Assembly (NCBI GenBank): GCA_002118135.1
Contig: BDIU01000251.1
Location: 49,835 to 113,834 of the forward strand
DNA length: 64,000 bases
Direction of reading: 5' to 3'
Origin: Trebouxia sp. TZW2008
Taxonomy: Eukaryota > Chlorophyta > Trebouxiophyceae > Trebouxiales > Trebouxiaceae
A program made the translations under genes and the position numbers. Under the pieces are notes generated by a model. The model was not told where the DNA came from, ran no database searches, and worked only from the letters and a program-made list of their open reading frames with translations. Shown one piece after another: positions 12,656 to 22,850 of this stretch (within the stretch, counting starts at the first letter, position 1; each line of letters starts with the position of its first letter).

Positions 12656-12876
12656 AGAGGCCCCTTTCCACGCGCCAGCAGCCATCATTGGTAAGGGCAT
12701 ATCTGTGACTGTTTTCATCAGGGATACACATGCTATTGTGCTGTTTCAATGTGAGGGTGAGGTACTGGTACGTGCGTTTTGGTGACTGCTTTGACCAGGG
12801 CTTTACATGCTGTTGTGCTGTTTCAATGTGAGGGTGAGCTATTGATGTGATGTGACATGCCGTTAACGCTGTTGGC

Positions 12877-12881
12877 TGTAA
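12877..12881 (+). terminator. Candidate TGTAA poly(A) signal after the kinase gene
   Basis: TGTAA lies about 220 bp after the kinase stop. This pentamer is the usual polyadenylation signal in chlorophyte algae. One such motif is weak evidence alone, but similar motifs follow several other genes here. Confidence 0.35.
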
Positions 12882-15840
12882 AGAGTGGGTCACCTGAGGC
12901 ATAGGATTATGTGCAGCTTTTGCGCGGGCTCTGAAATACTGCAGTCGACAGGTCATACAAATAGAGAGGCTTGCTTTGTGTTGGCTTAGGTGCCCACCGC
13001 AGCACACACACACTGCTCACGTGCTGAGAACTCTCCTGACCCATCATCATAAAGCTCCTACATGCATTGCCCCTTTGGGTATGACTGATGATCATCTGCA
13101 ACATGCACATCAGTCATGCTCAAACACACGATCTGCATCGTCCTTCACTCATGGGTGGGTGAGATGCAATTACACATTCAGAACAAACATGTCCTTACAG
13201 TCTCCTGCCTATTCATCGTGGGATGAATGCAAGCCAAAACCAAAGTGATCGCAAATTCTTTTGCTCCAATTGCAGGCGCATGTGGGCACCTTCAGCAGCG
13301 CCATCAGTGATGCTGCAGCTCATACTGGCAAAATGCCTCCTAGCATAGCCCTGTCAGCGGCCAGCAGCCAATCTTCCTCATCAACGCCCTCGTCAATTCT
13401 GTGGCTGGCAGCCTCCTTCACTACATGGCAAAGAGTCCCTTCATCTTGTGCTCAGCATCAGCTGGATGGGCTGCATGCAACAGCACCAGAAGCAACGCCC
13501 TGATGCGTTTTGCCACTCTGGGCACTGCTTCTATCACTCTAGGCAGCATTGAGTACTGCATAGCAGCTGTAATCTCTTGTCAGATGATGCAGCAGCAGCA
13601 TGCTCGGCTTCAGCAGCTGCAAAGCCTGCAGGCAACAGCACCAAAAGCAATGCCCTGATGCCTTTCACCACTCTGGGCATCACCTAGTGCTGTCAGCGTA
13701 TGGAGAACAGCCCAGTGCTGCATAGCAGCTGCAGTCCCTTATCAGATGATGCAGCAGCAGCACAGCCTGCCTTAGCTGTCTGTCAAAGGGCTGCAGTACA
13801 TACAGAGAACAGCCCAGTACTGTATAGCAGCTGTTCTCTCTGCTTAGGTAATACAGCCTCAGCACAGCCTGCAGCAATCAATCAACATGCGTCTTGCAAG
13901 AGCAGCCTGCACCAACAGGCTGCGGCAGCCTTTTCATGGTGCAGTGGCTATGGATCTGCAGCTCAGCATAGGTTTCTGTACCTACTCAGTGCGACTGAGC
14001 AGCTAGTGTATGGACAGGCCTGCCTGTATGCTGGCCTGAGTCTGTGAGCAGCAGCATGCACTATTTGCAGTTGCACCCATCAGCTCAGCAGCACACAGTA
14101 TTGAGAGAACAAGCAGCCAATGGCAAGCCTGCCTTCTGCCTCCGCCATGTGCATTGCTCAGCAGCTCTGTAGCTGCTTTGAGGCATTGCAGCACCTTGTA
14201 TGCCAGTGACCTGGGCACTGGTGGAGTCATGGACAGACACAGCAGCAGATAGCAGCACTTCAGCCTGCGATCTGTCACGACTGTCCAAATTCAGCACTGC
14301 ACAGCCTGCCAGTCCTGTCACTGGCCATCAGACACAGCATTGGAGTCTCCAGACATGGTCAGTGTCATCAGCTGACTCTGACAGCAAACTTCCCTGACTA
14401 CAGACTGCTGGGACGTGTTGCAGTCGGCGCTGTCAGCTGACCTGTCACAGCATGGCAGCGCTTAGAAAGGCAAAGCGTGGGACTGCAGCAGACCAGTCAA
14501 GGAATGGCAGGGCATCAGAAGCCCAGACTACGTGACAAAACAGAGGTGGTCCCCGGCAGCAAATTCCAAGAAGCGGCACTTGATGCTGCATGCTGGAAAG
14601 CAGTGTTGCCAACCACATTTTTGTCAGGTGCTTGCCTGCTGACTGCATGTATGCACCATGGCAAACCTTTCCTGTAGCGGCAAGCACGCTTATTGATGCA
14701 CATTGTATCACTCACTTTCTGTACTCACTTGATTCATATAACAGATTGTGCTTCGACTGCCTGTCAATAATGCATTCATGGAGCCAGCAAGACACACAGC
14801 ATTGTCAGTGGTCAGCAGTATGTCACGTAGGTGTAGCCTTCATCAAACCCTTTGATACACAATGCATGAAACTAACTCAGAGAGCCCACACGCAGGCATC
14901 CTGCCCTGCACACGCTGAGCTTTGCAATGAGCAACATCCCATCTGTTGAGCACGTTTTCAACTCCCTTTGTCATTTGTTGCAGGCAATCTACTGCTGTCA
15001 GACTCATCATCCTTCCAAGCTGTGTTTGGATTGAGACTGCGTAACAACCCTGTTACACGGATGCAAACACCCATGAATTAACGACTGGGCATGCAATTTT
15101 TGCCTAGCAGCACAGCAGAGGGCTATCGTTTGAGGAAAGTTGCATCTTCTCTCCTTGCCTGCCGACAGTAAGGCTGCCAAAATGTTAACCATCCTAGCGC
15201 TCTGCCAGTGTTCCTTCTTTATCCCAACGCTTATCAGGCCATTGCATCTACCTTGTCTTTGCAACTTTGGCATTTTTTTTCGTGGAGCTGGTTGCTTTGG
15301 ATGACTGGACATGTCAAGCAATTCACGGGCATGCTAGTGCACTGAAGGTGTGCCGCAATATTACAGTGGCTTTAGCTGAGCAGGAAATGTCTAGCCTAGT
15401 AGTCTGCTATTGGCCTGAAACATTTTTAATCATTGCTAGCACAACTACAGATCAGACACTCGAAAATATTGTGAGCTGAACAACATGGACACAAAATTGG
15501 AGTCTGGACTGTGGACAAGTCAGTATCCAAAAATAGAGTGTCTTGGCTCATGCCACCTCAACAAAATATGCACGCTGCAAACAGCTATCAGACCTTCAAC
15601 AATCACTCATCACAAGGCTCATGCATTCAAGTCATGTGTCACTTTGCTATGTTATGCTATCTGGAAATTGACAAACTGGGCTGAATCAAGCCACTGGTGC
15701 GTATGGTGGCTTTGCAGCCCAGCCAACTTGCGACACACACGCTGGACTCAGTGATGACAGAACAGCACAAAGGCTTGACGCAAGACAACATCTCAGCACA
15801 AAACCAACAACGCATTGTGCGCTCGCTCCTTGTCACTGAC
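12882..15840. other. Intergenic region without a supported gene
   Basis: Short open frames occur on both strands, but none is joined to others by convincing splice sites and none resembles a known family. Around 13,365-13,550 one frame reads like protein (INALVNSVAGSLLHYMAKS) and could be a gene fragment. The section near 13,480-13,890 is repetitive and described separately. The remainder to 15,840 is downstream of the convergently transcribed HAT-repeat gene. Confidence 0.5.
13480..13890. repeat. Intergenic degenerate tandem repeats
   Basis: A block containing GAACAGCCCAGTACTG-like and CAGATGATGCAGCAGCAGCA-like elements occurs about three times, and a block around CAACAGCACCAGAAGCAA followed by CCACTCTGGGCA occurs twice about 155 bp apart. 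The copies differ by substitutions and small indels. Confidence 0.65.
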
Positions 15841-16170
15841 GTGTCATGATTGCTACTGGATGTCTCTTTAGCATCCTGGTTGCTGCTGAGTGTCTCTAAA
15901 GCGTCCTAATTGTTGCTGAGTGTATCTTCAGCGTTCTGGTGGCTGCTGAGTGTCTCTTCAGCGTCAAGGTTGCTGCTGAGAGTCTTCTTAGCGTCCTGCT
16001 TGCTGCTGAGTGTCTCTTTAGCGTCCTGATTGCTGCTGAGTGTCTCTTTCGCGTCCTGGTTGCTGCTGAGTGTCTCTTTAGCGTCCTGATTGCTGCTGAG
16101 TGTCTGTTTAGCGTCCAGGCTGCTGCTGGGTGCCTCTTTCGCATCCTGATTGCTGCTGAGTGTCTCTTCA
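15841..16170. repeat. 30-bp coding minisatellite, 11 units
   Basis: Eleven contiguous 30-bp units with core TTGCTGCTGAGTGTCTCTTT. Read on the minus strand each unit encodes ten residues close to DAKETLSSNQ, the C-terminal tail of the HAT-repeat gene. About nine units lie before its stop and the last two lie after it in the same frame. No unique spacers are present, so this is not a CRISPR array. Confidence 0.95.
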
Positions 16171-19100
16171 GCGTCCCAGTCAAGCCCCTTTTCAACCGGA
16201 GCTCGCTTTGGCGCAATGAAGGGCAGCTCAATGGGCTTCTCATGAAACCGCTTTGCTGCCTCAAGATCTATATCAGGCGGTGGATCACGACTCTGTTCGA
16301 TATCCCACGAGTATGCAGGTGCGTCTGATAGGAGCTGTTGATCGGTTTTGAAGTCTGTGGCCCAAACTCCCTTTGGTCTGCTCATTGCTTTAGCTCTGCC
16401 CTCGTCCATTCTGTTGAACCACTCCCCAATCTACAACAGCCAGGCAAGATCGAGGATCCATCACATTTCAGCCAAAATTCATCAAACGTAATGTTTGACA
16501 CACAATATATGGTACATTTTATTTGAAAGAATAAATCACTGTGGCGCAGTGCAAATTGCGAGATATGCAATACATTGCATCCAATACGTAACACACTGCG
16601 CAAGTATCTTGAAGTAGCAATCGCTGAGATCAGGAGACACTGCACTTTGGCTGTCAGCTCTGATTGGACTCAAACAATTGCAGTCTGACCTGCTTGAATA
16701 CAGACATGATGAGAGGGTCGTCGGGCTGGGTGGGAAAATCATGCAGCCTTTCAAGGCAAGGGATGAAGTTCACTGAATTGACCAAAAGAAAAGGCAAGAA
16801 ACACACACGCAACAAGACAAGGCTTTTGTGTTGCAGTCTGACCTGCTTCCATACAGAAGTGATCAGAGGGTCATCAGGCTGGGTGGGAAACTGAAGCTGG
16901 GGCCGTATGACTGAGGTTTGCCTCTGGAAGTTGTAGCTACGCAGGTCAGCAGCTCGCTGCAGCAGTCCTTGCGACTCCTCAAAAGCTGCCCACGACTGCA
17001 GCACAGCAAGGGTCTGAGCTCACCCTGGCACAGTTGAGGCAGAACCCTGGCATTGGCATTCTGCCCAGAGCCTTGCAATCTCAGGGGAAACATTTGAGCG
17101 AAACGCACAGTGAAGACGCATCAGAACGCCAAAGACTGACCAGATCGAAACAGACTGACGAATGCAAATGGCACATAATGTATTGCTGTCACCACCATCA
17201 GCACCAGGCATCAAGCTCATTTGCTCAGAACAGCAGCCTCTGGACTGCAGCATTTGATGCAGGCACTGTGGCAACAGTTTGTGCAATGGGCTCTGCACTT
17301 AGCTTCCTCACATCGGCCACGCCCTTTTTTCCACATGCATACAGGGTCTGAAAAGCGTAGCACAGGCACGTCAGCAAGCCGCATCACGTAATCCATACAC
17401 ACACATTCACTACAAACATGATGCCAGAGCGTGAGTATGCCAGGTCCACCAGGCCTATCTGGTAGTGCTCATATGTTAGCGATGCTGAAATAGTTGAACA
17501 GGCAAGGGAAGCATACCTCCCAGGATATTTCACTGGTTGGGTCAGCCTTGACAGCGCACTTGAACAGCTCCCGCGCCAGTTGTGTGGTGCCATGCCGGGC
17601 TTCCAAAACCGCCCAGGCCTGAAACACCTTGGTCACATCTCTGTCTGTAGGATTAGCCCACACACCCTGCAACCACAATCACTGTGGAATTAGGGCAGGT
17701 GGCTGAGGTGAGGAGTGGATATTTCAACGTTCTAGCACTACAGCTAACAATGGTACCACCAGTGGTGCCAACACTTGATGCTGATTGTACTGAAACAACA
17801 AGAAACACCTGACCCTCCTGCTGAACCAGCTTGCGGGCTTCTACAGTGTTGCTAACCTGACACAACATGTTCCATATCATGCGGGTAGTTCACTGCTTTG
17901 TGTGCGCCCAGCAGGATCATCAAATCACACTGACGAGCGCAATAGGCTGATGATCCAAAGGCTTATCAGCTGAGCCGCATACTGAAACAACAATGAAACA
18001 ATTTAGGGCCTTCCATCATGTCAACATCATGCATCATCTCACCATATGCATTGGCGCTGAGGTTGTCCAGAGGCCTGTCAGCTTGACCCACCTGCTGAAA
18101 GAGTTTGCGAGCTTCTTCAATGTTGCCAGCCCGGAACTCCAGCATGCCCCAGGCCTGCCACACAGCCAGATGCCACGGGTCCATGCGCGTACCTTCCTCC
18201 AGCAACTGCCTCGCTTTGCCCTTGTCCCCTGCCTCATCTTCTAACAATGCCCACGCCTGCACCCAACTCACACTTCACTTCAGTCAGGATCACCTTCTGT
18301 GAGCACAACTGAAACAGCATGTGTGTTGTGCTGAAGCAGCTGCCTCGCCTTGCTCTTGTCCCCTGCCTCACCTTCCAGCAGTGCCCACGCCTGCATTGGT
18401 TGTCCATGCAATTTGCACACAAAAGCCAGCAGGAGGCTCCAAGGAAGCAGACCTAGCATGGCATGATAGTGCATAAGCGGCAGCACGTTGATCTTTATCA
18501 TGGCCACAACCACAGGATTCAGCTGACGCCCCTGCTTCAGCTAATACAGCGCTTGATGGCAAAGGAATGTAACAAGCAGATCTAGCTTGGCAAATGACCG
18601 CTGACAGAGCAGCATGTTGACTAGTACAGTGGCAGGAACCATGGGATTCAGCTGACGGCTGAACGCCAAACTCTTAAAATAAACCCAAAACTTTATTCAG
18701 CAGGGCCCTTGCATTGTCCACGTAAACGGCTTGCTCAGCAGCCAACAGGAGAGGTCATCAGAAGCAAATTGAGCATGGCAAACAATGTTGAATGGCAGCA
18801 TGTTTACCTGTACATTCGCAGGGTCCATGAGTTTCAGCTGATGACCCTGTTTCAGGAAGGCCCTTGCATTGTCCAAATGCACAGTTTGCACAGCAGCCAA
18901 TGTGGGCAGACACCACAGGCAACCTTACATAGCAACGTCACTAGTACATAGGCAGTATGTTGACCTGTACCATAGCAGGATCCTGGGAATTCACTGATCA
19001 CATTGGGTGCTGCGTAAATTGTATGGCAAGTAACTAGTACATGGCAAATTGATTCACCTGTACAATAGCAGGGTCCTGGGGATTCAGCTGATGCCCTTGC

Positions 19101-22100
19101 TTCAGTAAGGCCCTTGCATTGTCCAAACTGCCCTGCTTCTTCTCAAACAGCGCCCATGCCAGATAGACAAAGCGCGAGCGAGGGTTGGCTTCCAAGCCAC
19201 GCTTGTACAGGTAGCGCACTAGGGTTATGTCCCCTTGCTTGGCTTCCATCCCAGCCCACGCATGCCAGATGGCATGACTTGAGGCACCCTATGACGCAAA
19301 ACACAGCACAGAAGTCAGATCAGCATGTGACTCAGCACATGACTTGACGATGCATATGACGTCAGACACAGCACAAGAGTCAGATCAGCATATGACTTTA
19401 CACAGCAAAGCATGTGACTTGACTACGCATATGCACACAGATTTTCGTCCCCTTGCTTCGCCTTCATGCTGGCCCATGCATGCCAAACGGCATGACTTCA
19501 GGCACCCTAGGACGCAAGCCCACAGTGCTCAACTTGATGAACAGCTGTACAGCAAACTCTCATTGTAAGGACACTCAATGGAAGGACAATCTCCATGTAC
19601 TGACCATGCCATTGGTAACCAATCACTGCATGCTGACTGCAGTGGTCCATCTGAGCAAGGACAATGCATTGTAAGGACAATTTTTTTGGTACAAAGCAAT
19701 CGTCACAAAGAGAGTTGGCTGTACATGGAAGTAAAACCAAGCACGATGATACCACCAGTAAAAGACAGTCAAAACAATTGTAATCTGCTCCAACATGAAA
19801 TGAGACACCGCAATGCTGAAGGGATTCAAACAGTGCACAAACCACGTCAACATCAACAGCAGCATGACTCAGCTCACCCCAATCATTTTGGTGCCTTCTA
19901 TGTACCAGTCCCGGGCTTCCTTGGTGTACTGCAGCTCTGTGGCCATCACAGCCAAGGCCTGGTACAGATAGGAGTTGGGCCTGTCCTTTGTGGCTTTGAT
20001 GCCCTGCACATCAGCTGTCTGTCAGCAATCCCCCAGTTGACAAACATGACTAAGATGCTGCCAGCCAATAGTCATAGTGCTGTCATCCCTCACATCACCA
20101 GAAATACTGTACAGACATCACTACTTGTGCTGTACGCAATGACAGCACATGCACACTTGTGAATTGATTGTGCTGTGGAGGGGTGCTCTCTGTGGTGACT
20201 TGAAGTCCTGAGCTTCATGCAGTGTCACACTCATGCTGTGTGCACCCTATGTGCAGAGACAATTTACCCGCATCCAGATGTCACGAGCCTTCTTGAAGTT
20301 GCCTTCGCGCTTTTCTAGAAGGCCCCAGCCATGGTAGGCAGCTGCATGCTCCTTATTGGCCACCAGAGCAGCATCATATAGCTGCAGAACACGCAAGGTG
20401 TTGTGAGATGGCTTGTTTGGGGAGTGACAACATGTGCATTGCAGCGTCATACGGCAGGCAAGACATCCAGACTTTTGTGAGACAGTGTGTTTGTTTGCTG
20501 AGTGCCTTGCAGCATCACACAGTTGCAGGCAAGACACACAAATTCTTGTCACAAAGTTTGCATTTACTCGAGTAGATGCAGCTGCACACACCACACACAG
20601 GTGCTTGTTTGCGTTCTGTGATGTTGCAAGTGGTTAAATGCATCACCTGAGACACACAGACACTTGTGACATTCAAAGATTGCTCAGTTGGTGCAATGCA
20701 CCATCATAAAGCTGCACACACAGCACAAAGATGCTTGTTTGCGTTCTGTGTGTGACACAAAAAGTGTTCACATGACATGAGCAGGAGAGTATGAGATCGT
20801 GAGACAGTCTTTGGCGTAGAAAAGGTATCACCTTGCGGGCTCGATTCAGGTTGTTCAGTTTAGCCTCCATATATGCCCATGCTGCCCATATGTACTCATT
20901 CATGCCACCTGGTGCAACACAAGCCTTGTCAAGACAGCATTCAGGATTGACAGTTCTGAGAGGGCAAGCAATCAATCAATCAGTCATTTACTCAATCAGT
21001 ACATCACTCAATCAATCAATGAATAAATCAATCACGCAAGCAGCCAGCCAATCATGGGGGATGGATCTTGACTGTCCCAGGGGCCCAAATGGTGGTCATG
21101 CGGACAGTGTCTAAAGATCAGTCTGTGGTGCAGACTGAGCAGAGCCGCTGCTGACATTCCAGCATGTGATGAAGCATTGCGGCGCACAGCATCAGTGTGT
21201 GCATCTACAGACCATGCAATTTGTGCATGCATGAAGCAGTGCATAATGAGCTGCAGTCCTTCCCTGCATTGCTGGATGATAGATAAGTAAAGTAGCTGCA
21301 GGCAGATCCAGCGTGTGATGTCACATTGCAGCGCACAGCATCAGTGCGTGCATTAACAGACCGTGCAGCTTGCACAAGCATGGATGCAGTGGGTGGTTAG
21401 CCGCAGCCCTTCCATGCATTGCTGAATGATAGCCTCATCAGACAAGACAAGCAAAGCAGCTGCTGGCAGATCTAGCATGTGATGTCACATTACAGCTCGT
21501 AGCATCAGTGTGTGAGACAGTTGCTTCTGTATGTACCTAGTCAGGCCCGCTGAGCCTGCCTAGTCCCGGTTTCTAATGAATAAATAATGATGTGTATCTA
21601 CAGACCATGCAGCATATGCTAACATGGAAGCAATGCATGATGAGCTGCAAGCCTCCTCAGCATTGCTTCAAAACCCACATGGCAACCAGGACCTGGTGTG
21701 GTATTTGTTTTCCTGTATTTGGTTTCCCGTGAAGGGGTAAGGAGTAGTATTTACTTTGTGCAAAACAGCAAAAACACTTTCTGCCAACAAGCTTAGTTGT
21801 AGGCTTGCCTTACAAGACTGGCATACCTGTGACAGCTGCCCCATCATCATACACTTTGCGAGCCTCATCTATGCGACGTTGGGTAAGCAACAGTTTGCCA
21901 AGGCCGACGTAAGCTCTCGCTTCTGTGGGATCCATTTCCAGTACACGCCGTAGTGTGCTTTCTGACATTTGCTCATAGTTCTGTTTCAGCTTATTGCTGC
22001 CTGACCGCCAGGCAGCAGTACGGGCTCTGCGTGCACGGAACTGCATGCAGCGCACAAGCTTGAGTTACTCCTGTGAGGTGCGCTTTGAGAAGATGACAAA

Positions 22101-22519
22101 CACAGTCGAGGCTGTACCAGCAACAAATCTCGGTTGATCTTGAGTGGTTGATTCTGCTGTGACTGTTTCACAGGAGCAAAGAAGCTTTTATCCCGCGTCT
22201 TTGCCTGTTCGTCTGGACCTTGTTTGGTGTTTGCACTAGGACCTTCATCAGTCTCGTCCCAGTCAAATGAGGGGCGTTCTCCCTCCCAGTCGAAGGACGC
22301 GTCCAAATCTACGGACCCCGCTCTGAGTCTTGCTGTATCAGAGAGGTGACGCTGATATCGGTCGTCGGGAAGGAAAGGAGTTTGCCTTGAACTGCTGCCT
22401 GAGAGGCGTCTTTGCCTGGCAGGGCGAGCGCTGAAGCAACTGCAAGCTGGCGCTGATCTGCCACTGAAACACGCAGGTCCCGTTTCTGGACACACTCCCC
22501 ACAAAGCAAGCGCTCTCAT
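15906..22519 (-). CDS. HCF107/Mbb1-type HAT-TPR plastid RNA-processing protein
   Basis: Proposed exons, 5' to 3' on the minus strand: 22519-22118, 22040-21827, 20908-20832, 20381-20268, 20003-19878, 19288-19058, 18256-18092, 17666-17517, 16995-16843 and 16430-15906. They join without phase conflict to 718 residues. A basic, Ser/Ala-rich start (MRALALWGVC) suits a plastid transit peptide; acidic W-rich repeats (FDWEGERPSFDWDETD) follow. Tandem HAT/TPR helices include EARAYVGLGKLLLTQRRIDE, YHGWGLLEKREGNFKKARDI and VFQAWAVLEARHGTTQLARE. Their order, and the closing SWAAFEESQG, follow Arabidopsis HCF107 and Chlamydomonas Mbb1, which bind and stabilise psbB/psbH-region plastid mRNA. The C-terminal tail is a 10-residue repeat array not expected in the family. 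Introns hold decayed copies of several exons. Function is inferred from family; plastid location is likely. Confidence 0.85.
16681..16905 (-). repeat. Duplicated exon end in the HAT-repeat gene
   Basis: The 3' part of the 16843-16995 exon (PTQPDDPLITSVWKQ plus its donor) recurs 153 bp further along the gene as PTQPDDPLIMSVFKQ with the same donor context. The second copy is open but sits inside the next intron. Confidence 0.8.
18339..18398 (-). pseudogene. Decayed copy of a HAT exon
   Basis: Minus-strand sequence resembles the start of the 18092-18256 exon (ALLEGEAGDKSKARQLL against ALLEDEAGDKGKARQLL), including an acceptor-like CAG. The copies are 134 bp apart. After about 18 residues the copy diverges and lacks the second helix. 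Confidence 0.75.
18700..19130 (-). repeat. Multiple partial copies of a HAT exon end
   Basis: The end of the 19058-19288 exon (NARALLKQGHQLNPQDPA then donor) is echoed around 18,815-18,890 (NARAFLKQGHQLKLMDPA) and around 18,700-18,740, with a shorter echo near 18,965-19,000. The shared core is CCCTTGCATTGTCCA at 18,706, 18,861 and 19,111 on the plus strand. These are serial tandem duplicates in an intron. Confidence 0.75.
19255..19515 (-). repeat. Echo of a HAT exon start upstream of the exon
   Basis: The start of the 19058-19288 exon (its HAIWHAWAGMEAK region) has a near copy around 19,445-19,510. The intervening DNA also repeats GTCAGATCAGCAT with CATGTGACTT or CATATGACTT-like steps. Confidence 0.65.
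20965..21060. repeat. Imperfect CAAT tetranucleotide repeat
   Basis: Interrupted CAAT units (CAATCAATCAATCAGTCATT and similar) lie in the second intron of the HAT-repeat gene. Confidence 0.8.
21135..21665. repeat. Intronic tandem repeat of roughly 165-190 bp units
   Basis: Three to four diverged units share AGCATCAGTGTGTGCATCTA, CAGACCATGCAG-like and GAGCTGCAGTCCTTCC-like blocks. The last unit is interrupted at about 21,515-21,590 by unrelated sequence. No exon-like reading frame is seen, so this array is not obviously an exon duplicate. Confidence 0.8.
21515..21590. mobile_element. Possible short 5'-truncated retroelement insertion
   Basis: About 75 bp interrupts one unit of an intronic tandem repeat, so the empty site is visible in neighbouring units. 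The insert ends in an A/T-rich tail (AATGAATAAATAATGATG) and is flanked by short TGTG-containing matches that may be a target-site duplication. This is what a truncated non-LTR element or SINE end would look like, but no coding part is present. Confidence 0.4.
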
Positions 22520-22850
22520 GCCAACGACCTGGGTGACCAGGTCGTGAAGGCAACAACACACACAATTCTCTCGAAAGCAAGACCGGTGGGCCTCACACGT
22601 TGAGACCCTGGGGTAGGCGCTATGTGAAGCTGCCAGGCGAGGCAACAGATCAATATGGCTTCGATCGAGCGTTGCTGAGCTTCGCTTTACTATGGGCAAA
22701 TGACGAGACAGAAGACTTGCACATCTTCTTGGCTGGTTTCGGAGCAGCGTCTGCAGCTGCAAGTCACCTTTATCTCCGTTTATCTCCGCGGTCGAGTTGC
22801 CGTGTAACTTGTTTCGATCTTGCACTGTGTCGAGTACCGTAACAACAAGA
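22520..22850. promoter_or_regulatory. Short divergent promoter, HAT-repeat gene and CSP41b
   Basis: The proposed start codons of two divergently transcribed genes are about 330 bp apart. Both predicted proteins belong to plastid RNA families. No TATA box or repeated operator is obvious. If the HAT-repeat gene used an in-frame ATG further upstream (22945), the two transcripts would overlap at their 5' ends. Confidence 0.5.

Noticed and set aside
15841..16170. CRISPR-like array of 30-bp repeats
   Set aside because: The units are contiguous, with no unique spacers, and they encode a protein tail on the minus strand in a eukaryotic gene.
15939..16328. Plus-strand Ala/Val/Ser-rich open frame of 129 residues
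   Set aside because: It is the antisense reading of the coding minisatellite; the minus-strand frame continues into a recognised HAT-repeat protein.
17030..17110. Extra HAT-repeat exon (NANARVL-like, minus strand)
   Set aside because: The flanking exons 17517-17666 and 16843-16995 already join in phase and in family order, and the segment changes frame internally. It may be another decayed copy.
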